A program made the translations under genes and the position numbers. A stretch of 64,000 nucleotides of DNA from CAWAND01 sp963727915 (GTDB taxonomy: Bacteria > Chloroflexota > Anaerolineae > Anaerolineales > E44-bin32): contig CAVSID010000008.1 of assembly GCA_963727915.1 (NCBI GenBank), positions 1 through 64,000 on the forward strand, read 5' to 3'. Positions 38,377 to 48,609 of the stretch are shown here, piece after piece (the first letter of the stretch is position 1; every line of letters starts with the position of its first letter). The notes below the pieces were generated by a model. That model saw only the letters and a program-made list of their open reading frames with translations, was not told the origin of the DNA and searched no databases.

Positions 38377-39738
38377 CTACTCGTCCGGATCGGCGATGAA
38401 CCCTTCGCTCATCATGGTCTTGGTCAGATTTCGAGCTCGCCCAATGATCTGGGCGGCGTTCTCGAGCTCCTCCTCGTAGGTCATCGGTTTGCGGGCAATG
38501 CCTTCTTCGACCGCCTTGGCGGCCACCGCCGCCGCCTCCCGAGGAAAGACCTTCCAGTCGTCCATCGTCGGCAGAATGTGGGTTGGGCTGAGTCCTTGCT
38601 CATCGGCCATGTCCGCCAGGGCATGCGCCGCGGCGTGGCACATGGAATCGGTGATGGTGGACGCCCGAACATCCAAGGTGCCCCGGAAGATTCCTGGGAA
38701 ACCGAGGGAGTTGTTCACCTGGTTCGGGAAGTCCGACCGCCCGGTGGCGATGATGGCCGCCCCGGCCTCCTCCGCCTCCCACGGCCAGATTTCGGGCACA
38801 GGGTTGGCGCAGGCGAAGACAATGGCGTCCTTAGCCATTTTGCGAATCCAGTCGGTCTGCAGCGTGCCCGGGCCCGGTTTCGACAGGGCAATGACCACGT
38901 CTGCCCCATCCAGAGCCTCGGGGATGTTCCCTTCCCGGCCTTCTTCGTTGGTCGACTGGCAGAAACGCCACTTGTCCACGTACTCGGCTTTGCGCAGTTC
39001 GAGGTCCTTGCGGTTCTGGTTGAGGATCCCCTTGCTATCCACCACACGGCAAAGGCCCGGTGTAGCGCCGGCGCTGAAGATCAGCCGGGCGCAAGCCACG
39101 TTGGACGCGCCCGATCCGACGAACACGATCTGGGCATCTTCCATTTTCTTTCCGACGATCTTGAGCGCGTTCAGGAGGGCCGCCAAGGTTACCGTGGCTG
39201 TTCCCTGCTGATCGTCGTGCCAGATCGGAATCTCGGCGCGGGCCCGGAGGGTGTCCAGGATACGAAAGCACTTCGGCTGGGAGAGATCTTCCAGGTTCAC
39301 TCCGCCGAAGCCAGGCTGGATCAGGGCCACCGTCTCGATGATCTTGTCCGGGTCCTTGGTGTCGAGCATGATCGGCCAGGCATCCACCCCGCCCAGGTAT
39401 TTGAACAGCAGGGCCTTGCCTTCCATGACCGGCATGCCCGCCTTGGGGCCGATGTCGCCCAGGCCGAGGACCCGGGTCCCATCAGAGACCACCGCCACTG
39501 TATTCCATTTGTGGGTGTATTCGTAGACCAGCTCGGGGTCCTTCTCGATGGCCCGGCAAGGTTCAGCCACCCCGGGCGTGTACCAAATGGCGAAATCATT
39601 GAAGTCTCGGACGCGGGCCTTAACCGCCACCTCCACTTTCCCCCTGTAGAACGGATGGAGCCGCATTGCGTCCGCCGAAGGCTGTTTCGCCTTGGCCAGC
39701 AAGGCATCGATGTCGTGTGCGTCTAACTTCTCGGCCAT
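38377..39738 (-). CDS. NAD(P)-dependent malic enzyme
   Basis: A 453-residue malic enzyme converting malate to pyruvate and CO2 or the reverse. FAIWYTPGVAEPCRAIEKDP and LGDIGPKAGMPVMEGKALLF are the substrate region, GGVNLEDLSQPKCFRI and IPIWHDDQQGTATVTLAALL include metal and catalytic residues, and VFVGSGASNVACARLI the dinucleotide site. GGAG precedes the ATG. Its place inside the acs operon, 24 bases from the reductase-like gene, suggests it channels acetyl-CoA-derived pyruvate to malate or balances NADPH. Confidence 0.94.
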   Translation of the reverse strand: MAEKLDAHDIDALLAKAKQPSADAMRLHPFYRGKVEVAVKARVRDFNDFAIWYTPGVAEPCRAIEKDPELVYEYTHKWNTVAVVSDGTRVLGLGDIGPKAGMPVMEGKALLFKYLGGVDAWPIMLDTKDPDKIIETVALIQPGFGGVNLEDLSQPKCFRILDTLRARAEIPIWHDDQQGTATVTLAALLNALKIVGKKMEDAQIVFVGSGASNVACARLIFSAGATPGLCRVVDSKGILNQNRKDLELRKAEYVDKWRFCQSTNEEGREGNIPEALDGADVVIALSKPGPGTLQTDWIRKMAKDAIVFACANPVPEIWPWEAEEAGAAIIATGRSDFPNQVNNSLGFPGIFRGTLDVRASTITDSMCHAAAHALADMADEQGLSPTHILPTMDDWKVFPREAAAVAAKAVEEGIARKPMTYEEELENAAQIIGRARNLTKTMMSEGFIADPDE

Positions 39739-39816
39739 GGCACATCTCCTTTGCGGCGGACGCGAGATGCGAACTCGTGCCGCGCTTGCCCATGGACGGC
39801 GACGGCCGCCGCCCGG

Positions 39817-40741
39817 CTAGAGCCGCAGGTATGAGTCGGCGTAGATCACTTTGTTGAGCAGCACCTGGACCGTCTTCCAAATGTCCGTCTGGTCGGGGTC
39901 GTTCATATCCACGTCTTCTGGCTGGAGCTCGCCGCCCGCCTGAACAGCGTCGAACAGCTTGAGGTACAGTGAATTGACCGGCGTGCTGCCGTCGCGCGTT
40001 TCAACCGCGTGGATGGCGCCCATCAGCTCCTCGTCCATCGGATCCAAGATGGCAGCATCCAGCCCGGCGCCCATCAGCATGACCATGTAGACACGGTTAA
40101 GCAGCGGCCGGCCTTCATGCGGCACCTGGTTGGAGACGTTGGAGAGGCCGACCACTGTCTGCGGTGGCGGATCGGCCGTCATCTTGAGCATGCGCACGGT
40201 TTCGATGGCGTGCGGGACATACTCCTGGCAACCGGAGACGGTGAGCACCAGCGGGTCAATGTACAGCTTCTCCATCGGCAGCCCGACCTCTTCGGCGCGC
40301 GGGATCAGCTTCTCAAGCGCAATGCCGACCCGCGCATCGGCGGAGACCGGAATTCCGCTCTTCTCCATACACAGAGCGATCAGCCCGGCGCCGTATTCAG
40401 CCGCCAAGGGGGGCACGTTCGCCAGCCGCTGTTCCTCGGCCGAGGTGGAGTTGATGATGGTGTTGGCGCCTGCCTTCTTCAATCCGGTCTCGATCGCTTC
40501 CAGGTTGGTGGTGTCAAAAGAAAGCGTCATCCCCGGCACGGCTTCCTGCATGCAGTCCACCAGCCAGTCCATGACTTCCGGGCCGGATTTCTTCTGGGGC
40601 CCGATGTTGAGATCCAGCGCGTTGGCGCCGGCTTCTTTCTGCTTGCGCGGCCAGATCGACGAAGAACCCGCCGTCTTTTTCCGCCAGCGCTTCCTTGACC
40701 CGCGGGGAAATGATGTGGATGTTTTCGCCGATGTTGTACAT
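39817..40741 (-). CDS. acsE: Methyltetrahydrofolate:corrinoid/iron-sulfur protein methyltransferase (AcsE), frameshifted
   Basis: Transfers the methyl of methyl-THF to the cobalt of AcsCD. Start MYNIGENIHIISPRVKEAL, then GLKKAGANTIINSTSAEEQR, LIALCMEKSGIPVSADARV, LYIDPLVLTVSGCQEYVPHA and TVVGLSNVSNQVP fit the DHPS-fold AcsE family. A one-base indel near 40650 separates FFVDLAA from RKQKEAGANALDLNIGPQ. AGGAGG precedes the ATG at 40741. Adjacent to acsF and the malic enzyme gene. Confidence 0.9.
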
Positions 40742-40787
40742 GCCTCGCCTCCTGTCCGGGTCGTCGGCGCGCGCCGGCGCTCGGTAG

Positions 40788-41561
40788 CTAGATCTCTTCC
40801 GCCAGCTTGCGCATCAATTGCGTCGATGGTATCCCACGCCGCTGAAATCGCCGTTCAGAGAGAGCAGCGATTCACCCAGCGCATCGTTCTGGTTGATCTG
40901 TGCGTCGGCCGGGACCATGGCCAGGACCTCCACAGCCGAGCGCTTCGATGGCGTCCTTCAGCGGCTCCGGGATCTCGCCCTGCACACGATTGACGATCAG
41001 CCCCATCCGGCGCACGTCCACGTCGACTTCGCTCGCCATCTGGGCGATCGACGAAGCCGCCTTCATGCCCACGAATGGTGGGATCGGTGACGATCAGAAG
41101 CAGATCGACCCCCTTGGTCGTGCGGCGGCTGATGTGCTCCATGCCGGCTTCGTTGTCAATGACAACGTAGTCGTAGCCACCCTCCAGCTCGTCCACCACC
41201 TGTCGGAGAAGATGGTTGACGGCACAGTAGCAGCCCTGCCCCTCCGGCCGGCCCATGGCCAGCAGGTCGACCCGTTCGCCCTCCTCAAGCGCCATGTGGA
41301 TTTCGCGAGTGAGGAAATCCTGCCGGCTGACGGTCACACCCAGTGTTCCCGACATGGCCGGGTCGGTCATGCCTTCCCGGATCTCGCCGACCGTCAAGGG
41401 CATCGGCGAGGCCGAGGGCCAGGTGCAGGTTGGTGGAAGGATCGGCGTCGATCGCCAGCACGGCACCTGCACCGTGGCGGACGAGCGACTTGATGATCAG
41501 GGCGCTGACGGTCGTTTTGCCCGTCCCGCCCTTACCAGCTAACGCGATGGTCTTTGGTCAT
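40788..41561 (-). CDS. acsF: Acetyl-CoA synthase/CODH maturation ATPase (AcsF/CooC), multiply frameshifted
   Basis: A MinD-like ATPase for nickel insertion. With small corrections it reads MTKTIALAGKGGTGKTTVSA, VLAIDADPSTNLHLALGLA, EGQGCYCAVNHLLRQVVDEL, YVVIDNEAGMEHISRRTTKG and MGLIVNRVQGEIPEPLKDAI, all standard for CooC. At least five frame breaks are needed (about 41551, 41400, 41074, 40935 and 40820), giving a TAG at 40788-40790. This is the most damaged gene in the window, yet each motif is intact, which argues for base-call error. Lies between acsV and acsE. Confidence 0.82.
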
Positions 41562-41594
41562 GAGGCTGCCTCTACCGTCTCCTGGATTCCGCTG

Positions 41595-43527
41595 TCATGC
41601 ATTACCGTTGGTGGGGGCATGGCGCTCCCAAACTTCCGCCACATTCGGGAAGCGTGCGATCTCGGTGTGCGGGCAGAAACAGGGCCGCCGTGAAGGCTTC
41701 ATAAAAGGAGTTGTCAGCTGACAGCTCGACATAGGTCATACTGCGGGCGACAGCCTCGGCTCGCTGACGGGCAACCCGCGAGAGCAGTGATGCGTAGGCC
41801 CCCAGCACAGCCGTGTTGCCCAGGAATTGGAATCTGTCCCACGGCAGATCGGGGAGCAAACCGATCTGCACCGCCTTCTCGACATTGATGTACTTGCCGA
41901 AACGCGCCACCGACCAGGACCTGTTCGACGTCGGCCAGATCCACACCCACACTGGCCGCCAATACGCTGAAGCCGGCGTAGATGGCGCCCTTGGCGCGCA
42001 TCAGATTGTCGATGTCCACTTTGGTCAGGACGATGTCCCGCCCGGTCTCCGTTTCCTCGCCCAGGCGACGACGTACTCAGGCCCATGGTCGCCGACTCGC
42101 ACCCGGTTGGTCCCGATATCGAGCTTGAAATTGCCCCCCTTGTCCACCACCCCCGTTACAAAGAGTTCGGCCAGCAAGGAGATGAGACCCGAGCCACAAA
42201 TGCCACGCGGCTTGGTCTCGCCAATCACCCGGATCGTCGGCTCGAAGGTTTCGGTATGGACCCAGACCTCTTCAATAGCGCCGATGGTGGCCCGCATGCC
42301 GTCTACGACGCCAGCACCTTCAAACGCCGGCCCGGCCGAGCAGGCGCAGGTCACCATCCAATCGCGTGTCCCCAGAACCATCTCACCGTTGGTCCCGATG
42401 TCGATGAAGAGCGTCAGCGCGTCTTGATCGACCAAACCCGACGCAAGGACGCCGGCGGTGATGTCCGCCCCAACATAGGACGCCACCCCAGGGAGACAAT
42501 CCACCATCGCCAGCGGATGCACGTTCAAACCGATTTCGGACGCCAACACCGGGGCCGGCAGGTTGACTGTGGGGATGTAAGGGGTGAGGCGGATGCTTGC
42601 CGGCGGCAACCCGAGGAACAAATGGATCATGGTCGTGTTTCCGACCACGCTGACCTTGCTGATCGACGTCGGGTCGATCCCGGTGCGAAGTCGCATCCGG
42701 TCCAGAAGCTCGTGCGTCGTATCGCGAACCCTTGCAGCAAGCTCCGCCAAGCCATTGTTCTTGCTGGCGAAGACGATCCGCGAGATAACGTCCTCACCGC
42801 AGCTGATCTGCCCGTTGTATTCGGCCGCCGAGGCCAGCACTTCGCCGCTTTCCAAGTCCACCAAGTAGGCGCTCACGGTCGTCGTGCCGATATCCAAAGC
42901 CATCCCGATGGGCCGCAACCGCTCGCTGGCGACATCGATCAGGCGCGCCGGCCCGTCCGGTCGGGTCCAATCATCGGTCTCCAGCAGACAGCCATGGCTT
43001 CCATTCCGCTTCGCGCAGCGCCTGGCTCAGACGGCGCAGCACCGGCAGTGGGACCCGCACATTGGGAAGGCCCGCCGCCTCCAGCGCCCTTGTTGAGACG
43101 AGCCAGGTCATCCAGATTGTCGTCGATGGTCGGCTCAGTGAGGTTCGAGCTGGAGGGCGCGGACGGTCTGAACCGCTGCGGCATCGTAGTCGAAAGGAAT
43201 TTCGACCTTGCGCGCCGTCCTGTCGGTCACCAGGCGCCGCACCACCTCTTCCTGCTTGAGCATGGTCAGCTCGACATCGCCCTCGACTACGGTCTGGCAG
43301 GCCAGAGCATAGCCGGCCTCCAGATCCTCCGGAGACAAACGGATGGTCGAGCGCCGCCGGGCACCGGTTCCATTCAGTACCACCGCGCAGCGACCGCAGC
43401 GCCCCTGGCCGCCGCAGGGCTGCTGGAAGGCAATCCCGGCCTGACGGATGGCCTCGACCAGCAAGGCGCCAGTGGGGACCTCGACGGTTGTGTCTAAAGG
43501 ATGGAGTGTGACTCGATGGGTGGCCAA
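41595..43527 (-). CDS. acsV: Reductive activator of corrinoid protein (RACo, AcsV), multiply frameshifted
   Basis: Uses ATP and low-potential electrons to return oxidised Co(II)-AcsCD to active Co(I). The N-terminal plant-type [2Fe-2S] motif CGGQGRCGRC with ACQTVVEGDVEL, a linker, and the ASKHA ATPase domain MALDIGTTTVSAYLVDLESG, SVVGNTTMIHLFLGL, FIDIGTNGEMVLGTRDW, GICGSGLISLLAELFV are visible. At least five indels are needed (about 43140, 43090, 42990, 42060, 41910, 41680); the end reads ARFPNVAEVWERHAPTNGNA to TGA at 41595. Upstream of acsF in the operon. Confidence 0.85.
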
Positions 43528-43567
43528 AACCTTCTCGCGATCTCAGACCTGATGGAAGAAGACCGGG

Positions 43568-43837
43568 CTAGCCGTTGTAGGAGTCACAGATCATGTCCGT
43601 GACCCTGGCGGCTTCGACCTTCTCTTTCTCCTGGAACCAGCGCGGCAGCGCCAAGGCTTCGCAGGCCGCCTTGCCGGCCAACTGGACTATGGCGAGAATG
43701 TCGACTTGATGGCCGCACGCCGCCATGCAAGGCGGCCACTCCCCGCAAGCCGCGCATGCCGCGGCTGCCCGGGCAACTTCCTGAGGCTCGTAGCCGACAT
43801 AGGGATCTTTGCTGGTCACCAGCGCCGTCGTATCCAT
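43568..43837 (-). CDS. Small Cys-rich protein in the acs operon
   Basis: An 89-residue protein with Cys at 28, 31, 37, 41, 59 and 84; CAACGEWPPCMAACGH (28-43) looks like a metal- or iron-sulfur-binding knuckle. No family is recognised. AGGAGG lies just before its ATG and it is translated between acsC and acsV with 36- and 40-base gaps, so it is surely part of the operon. Its position suggests a role with the corrinoid/iron-sulfur protein or its activator. Intact reading frame. Confidence 0.75.
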   Translation of the reverse strand: MDTTALVTSKDPYVGYEPQEVARAAAACAACGEWPPCMAACGHQVDILAIVQLAGKAACEALALPRWFQEKEKVEAARVTDMICDSYNG

Positions 43838-43873
43838 GGGACGCCTCCTGGTGCAATGTCCGGCCTCACGGCC

Positions 43874-45214
43874 TCATGACCACATGGCTTTGAGATAGCC
43901 GGAGATATCAACCGCCTCGCGCGGGCCAACCATGATTTCCCACCCTTGAAGCTCCTCCTCGAGTTCGCCGGAGAGCACGGCCACCTGGCCCGGGATGATC
44001 AGTTTGCGATGGGAGACCTTCTCCTCCGTGCCGAAGCCCTTGACTGCTTTGGCGATGCGGTCGGCGTCGAAATTGCCGGCGGCCCATGCTGTGAGCACGC
44101 TCATCCCCTCGGCATCGGCGACCAGCAGCCAAGCGGGCCAGCCCGAGCTTTCCACCTCGTTGGCGACCGAGAAGTAGGTGATCGAGAAGTTGGTGGTCAC
44201 CATCACTGGCGCCTTGTCATCCGGCGAATTGATCTCGTACAGCCCCGGCTGGACCTGGATCGGCTTCTGCGGGTCGGTATAGATGTTTTCCCTGAGAACC
44301 ATCAGAGGATAGAGGGCGGCCGGATCGAAGGCCTCGACGACAATGAAGCCGGCATACTTGGCAATGTGCTGGGCCGCCAAGAGCGAGGCGTCGCGCCCGG
44401 CGTCTCGACCGGGGAAGGTGATCACCGGAAATCCGAGCGGACGGAAGTTCGACTTGATGGCCAGCCGCCGGATGGCGGTCAGCGTTTCCAAACCTTCATG
44501 GAACCCTTCGATCTCGGGATCGAGCACGATGTCCTGCAGCCCGCCATCGATCAGCTTCTGAGTCAGCTCGGTCAGTGCTTCCAGTGTGCCGGCCTTCGCC
44601 ACCAGGGGGACCTGGTGCTCCTTGGCCAGCGCCGCCATCTCAGAAGCATTACCGGCCTCGGCGGCATAGAGCAATGGGCGCTTGCCCTTGGCGGCCTCCA
44701 GCCCAGCCTTGGCCATGGCCGGATCCGAGGCAAGCAGGATCAGGGGCTTCTCGGTTGCCGATTGAGCCGCCGACACTGCAGCAGCAAATGTCGGGCCATC
44801 GACACCATCCGAGTCAATCGCAAAGCCATCCAACGCCAAGGTGATGCCCACGTAGTCAACCTGGTAGGCGGATGCCTCGGCAACGAGCGCCTTGATCTTG
44901 TCCTCGCCGTCAGCCGCCTTGATGCGCAGGAACAATCCCGGCTTGTGATAGAAGGTTTTTTCGTGCCGGAAAAGCACCGTTTCATTGCCGACCTGTACCT
45001 TGCCGTCGCCTCCGCTCAACTCGACCAAACGGATCGGGGGCGCCGAGGCTGCCGCCAGTTTGGTGGCCGCCTCTTCACTGACGTGCGGGCAATCCTTCAA
45101 TTCAGCCTGCTTCGCGGCGAGTTTCATGGCGAAGGCGAGACACGTTGGATAGCTGCAGTCCTTACAGTTTGTCTGGGGCAGCAGCTTGTAGATTTCGAGA
45201 CCTGTCAATGGCAT
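43874..45214 (-). CDS. acsC: Corrinoid/iron-sulfur protein large subunit (AcsC)
   Basis: A 446-residue methyl carrier of the Wood-Ljungdahl pathway. The N-terminal [4Fe-4S] motif has Cys at 17, 20, 25 and 42 (NCKDCSYPTC ... DC). A TIM barrel follows, with YVGITLALDGFAIDSDGVDG and IVLDPEIEGFHEGLETL; the C-terminal B12-binding domain ends SGELEEELQGWEIMVGPREA. Works as a heterodimer with AcsD, receiving methyl from AcsE and giving it to AcsB. Frame fully intact; 19 bases after acsD. Confidence 0.96.
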   Translation of the reverse strand: MPLTGLEIYKLLPQTNCKDCSYPTCLAFAMKLAAKQAELKDCPHVSEEAATKLAAASAPPIRLVELSGGDGKVQVGNETVLFRHEKTFYHKPGLFLRIKAADGEDKIKALVAEASAYQVDYVGITLALDGFAIDSDGVDGPTFAAAVSAAQSATEKPLILLASDPAMAKAGLEAAKGKRPLLYAAEAGNASEMAALAKEHQVPLVAKAGTLEALTELTQKLIDGGLQDIVLDPEIEGFHEGLETLTAIRRLAIKSNFRPLGFPVITFPGRDAGRDASLLAAQHIAKYAGFIVVEAFDPAALYPLMVLRENIYTDPQKPIQVQPGLYEINSPDDKAPVMVTTNFSITYFSVANEVESSGWPAWLLVADAEGMSVLTAWAAGNFDADRIAKAVKGFGTEEKVSHRKLIIPGQVAVLSGELEEELQGWEIMVGPREAVDISGYLKAMWS

Positions 45215-45233
45215 CGATCTGCCTCCACCTCGC

Positions 45234-46208
45234 CTAGGCCACTTCGACGGGCTGCATCAGCTCTGCGGTGACAGCCCGCAGCCGACGCAGCGTTTCCGGA
45301 TGCCGGACAACGACAACATCCGCACCGGCATGGATCAGACTGGAGGCAGTGATCGCCTCCCATTCGAGAGCCCGCTTCTCCCAGTCACCCCAGCCTTCAG
45401 GCACGCCCTCACCGACCTTGGACTCCTTGACCTTCCATGTCTCGGCGCCCGGGGTGACGATCATCGGCAGCTGGGTCATGGCGTCCCCCTGAAGCGCAGC
45501 CAGTCTCAGGCGCTCCATCACGGAATAGCCGTATTCGATCCCATAACCAAGCGCACCCGTGGTTGGATCCATCAGGATGCGCTCGAGGGGGAGACCCATG
45601 TCGGTGATGAGGATCACCAGTTGTTTGGAAAGATTAACGTCCATCGGCGTGGACGACTGGACCAGCTGATCGTTGGCCATGGCTGCCGCCACGATCGTGC
45701 GGTAGTTCTTGTCTTCACACAGGCCGAGGACCAGTTTCTCACCCTTGCCTTCTTCGGCTACCGGCACCAAAAGTTCGTTGTCAAGCTCGGCCTGACCGGG
45801 ACCTATGACGACCACCGGCAGCCCGCAGGAATCGAGCACTTTACGCAGCGCGGCGCGAACATGTTCGGGGGTATTGGGCGCGCCGTCAGCCGTTGTAAGG
45901 CTGAGCACGAGATAGATAAGGTCAGCGCCTGCGTCTTCGGCGGCTTTCGCCCAGGCGCCGGGATCGTCCATCGCATCGCCCCACGCCTCATACAGAAGCG
46001 GCGACCAATCATCCGGCTTCCTGTCGACTATTTCGACGCCGATGACGGGTGAACGAGCCGTCTTGCCGTCGAAGTCAAGAAACGGCATGCACGCCTCACC
46101 ACCGACGGTAATGGTCTTGGTCCGGGTCCCGCCTTGGTCAGCCGTGGCACCCAGGGTGACTTCGCGCACGCTGCCGGCCCATTTGTCCTTTGGTATCTCA
46201 ACGGTCAT
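45234..46208 (-). CDS. acsD: Corrinoid/iron-sulfur protein small subunit (AcsD)
   Basis: A 324-residue TIM-barrel partner of AcsC. VREVTLGATADQGGTRTKTI, ITVGGEACMPFLDFDG, PVIGVEIVDRKPDDWSPLL, ADLIYLVLSLTTADGAP and ILMDPTTGALGYGIEYGYSV match AcsD/CdhD. It lies between acsB (92 bases) and acsC (19 bases). Intact. Confidence 0.96.
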   Translation of the reverse strand: MTVEIPKDKWAGSVREVTLGATADQGGTRTKTITVGGEACMPFLDFDGKTARSPVIGVEIVDRKPDDWSPLLYEAWGDAMDDPGAWAKAAEDAGADLIYLVLSLTTADGAPNTPEHVRAALRKVLDSCGLPVVVIGPGQAELDNELLVPVAEEGKGEKLVLGLCEDKNYRTIVAAAMANDQLVQSSTPMDVNLSKQLVILITDMGLPLERILMDPTTGALGYGIEYGYSVMERLRLAALQGDAMTQLPMIVTPGAETWKVKESKVGEGVPEGWGDWEKRALEWEAITASSLIHAGADVVVVRHPETLRRLRAVTAELMQPVEVA

Positions 46209-46300
46209 GGGACTTGACGACCTCGCTTTCTCTCGGATTCCAGGCCGTCTCCGGGGGACGGGCCGAGCGGGACCCTCCCCCGGAGACGAGCCGTTACAGC

Positions 46301-48596
46301 CTAAAGCAGTGACGGCATCGCCAATGCCGGATGTTCCTTCTCGGTCAAGAACTGCATCAGCGGCTCAACCTCGGTGCAAACCGTCCCGTCGGCGATCCGA
46401 TCGATCAGACCGGGATCACCTTCGCGCTCAGCCACTTCCCGCAGTTGATCCGCCATCTGGGTCTTCAGGTTCTCCGACATCCAGACGATGCGTTTGAAAC
46501 CGCCATCGGCCGATATGAACTTGGGGCTCAGGATGTAGTACTTGCCGTGCCCCATGATCCCCGGCGTCTGGAGCCCACCGCCTGCCATGCCTGCCAGGGT
46601 GGAGAACGTCATCCCGGCGGGCGTCATGCCCGTGTCCTCACGGCTGACGATCATGATCCCGTTGGCCTCCGGGATGACCATGGCGATGCACTCGAAGCAG
46701 CCGCAGGCCGTCATCGGGTTCTCCATGATCGAGTACATGGAGACCACCGGAACGGTGCCGTGCGAAGCCAATTCGGCGTACTCGTTGATCCCGTCGTAGT
46801 AGCCCTTGTCAGCGTCCAGCATGCTGCCCTTGACGATGGGCTGATTGGGACCGGTGGGGTTGATCTGGTTGGAGGCCTTGCAGTCAAGCCAATTGTAGGC
46901 ACCACACAGGCCGAGACGCTCCGGGCTGACAATGCACACGTGATCGGGTGCAAAGGACTGGCACAGTGTGCACGAGTAGAACTCGGAGACCGATTCATCG
47001 GTCATCGATCCGATACGTTCGTTGCGCTCCTCATAGGCGAGGCGCGCCTTGTCGAGCCATTCAGTGTAGAGCTCTGGCTGCGTCAGGATCTTCACCTGCA
47101 CCTTATCCACGATGGTGCCAAAATCGCCATGGAAGCGCGCGTGCAGGATCTTGCCCAGGTGCTCCAGGTTGAATCCCTTTTCGGCAGCACCATTGCCGAT
47201 ACGGATCCAGGCGATATCCCGCTGGCCGATGTGCTGGATGCCGGAGGCGCCATTGACAAAGTAATGGATCTGGCGCTCCAAGACCGGCTCGAAATCGGTC
47301 TCCATCTTGCGCCCGGCCACTTCGACCAGGATCCCAAGATCCATGTTGCCCTGGGGCTCGATTTCGTCAAAGTTCGGCCCAATGACCTCGATCTTGCCGT
47401 CCTCGACTTCGTCCATCTCGGCCATGCGCAGATACTCGAAGGCCCGGCTGTGCTTGCCGCCGAACTCGACCCGCATGTCCGTTTTGCGGACCACTTCGCC
47501 TTCAAAGGCGGAGCCGTAGGGCACGGGCACAGGGACTTCGGTGATGCGGATCTTGACGCCTGCGGACCTCGATCGCTTCCTGAACCAGCTTGGCAGCCTT
47601 CGCCTCTTCCGTTTCGGCCTCGATCTCATTCCAGGGCCTCGAAATCACGTGCTCGTACTGGGTCACGCCGGTCGGCAGGATTTCGGGAATGATCGTGTCG
47701 GCGATCACCGGGAAGCCGTAGGAGATGGCACCGGCGGCGGTGGCGTACTTGAGGTCATCGACCTCGCCCAGGGCCAGCACGAAAGCGAAGACGCGGTACT
47801 TGTTGTAAAGCAGGATGTCTCGCCATTGGCCGCCCTTCTTGCCGCCGAAAGTGAGCGCCGAGCGTGTGGCGAAGCCCAGTGGATAGATGGCCGACATCGT
47901 GTCCCGCCCGAAGGGGACGATGTAGGTGTCGTAGCCCATCTCCACGCCTTCCTCGGCGAGCTGGTCGATGATCGAGCGACCGTTGACGTTGCCACACAGG
48001 AAGGTGAGGATGTTGCGCTTCTGGAGTTCGCGCACGATGGCCACGGCGGCTTCGTTGGAGTGCGCCGCGCCGACGATGGCCGCGAAGCCGGGCATGCGTC
48101 CGTCCACCAACTGAATGCCCCACGAGCGCAGTTGAATGTCGTCGATCGGGCCGTTCAGGTGGCCGTTGGCTTTGGCCCCACCTCCGTTTCCATTCTCATC
48201 AGGGCTGGTGAACGAGGTCGCACCGGCCAGTGTCAGACCGGGGTAGGCCTCCGGTTGTTGACCGTAGGCGAAGCGAATGGCTTCGATGACTTCTTCGGCC
48301 AGTAGAGTAGCCATGCCGCTGTCGAGCGTCTCGCCCAGGTAGGGGGTCCACAGGTGATCCTGCGGCAAAGGATGAAGCAGGCTCATGGCATGCTCCATCA
48401 CCGGCTGAAGATCCTCCAGCTTGCTGACCTCCCGGCCCAACATGCCCAGGATGACCGGCAGGTAGTAGGCCGTGTTGGGGAACGCGACTGGCGTTTCCGG
48501 CCCTTTCTCTTCGATCGCCCGGCTCAGGAGACCGTTGGCCTCATCGACGACCATGTTGGCGCCCTGGATGGCGCGGGTTGCGATATAGCGTGACAT
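46301..48596 (-). CDS. acsB: Acetyl-CoA synthase (AcsB), frameshifted
   Basis: Joins a methyl group, CO and CoA into acetyl-CoA at the nickel-containing A-cluster. About 765 residues long, so it is the bacterial form with the N-terminal CODH-contacting domain (VAFPNTAYYLPVILGMLGRE). The A-cluster segments CTLCQSFAPDHVCIV, RLGLCGAYNWLDCKAS and MTACGCFECIAMV are intact. An extra T at about 47561 breaks the frame between VQEAIEV and GVKIRITEVPVPVPYGSAF. Starts 13 bases after the acsA stop. Confidence 0.94.
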
Positions 48597-48609
48597 GTCG
48601 CCCGCCTCC

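Noticed and set aside
37984..39726. A 580-codon open frame on the + strand opposite malic enzyme and the reductase-like gene.
   Set aside because: It mirrors the minus-strand genes codon for codon, has no motifs or ribosome site, and reflects GC-rich codon use. Similar mirrors occur at 42085-43497, 43946-45271 and 46331-47692.
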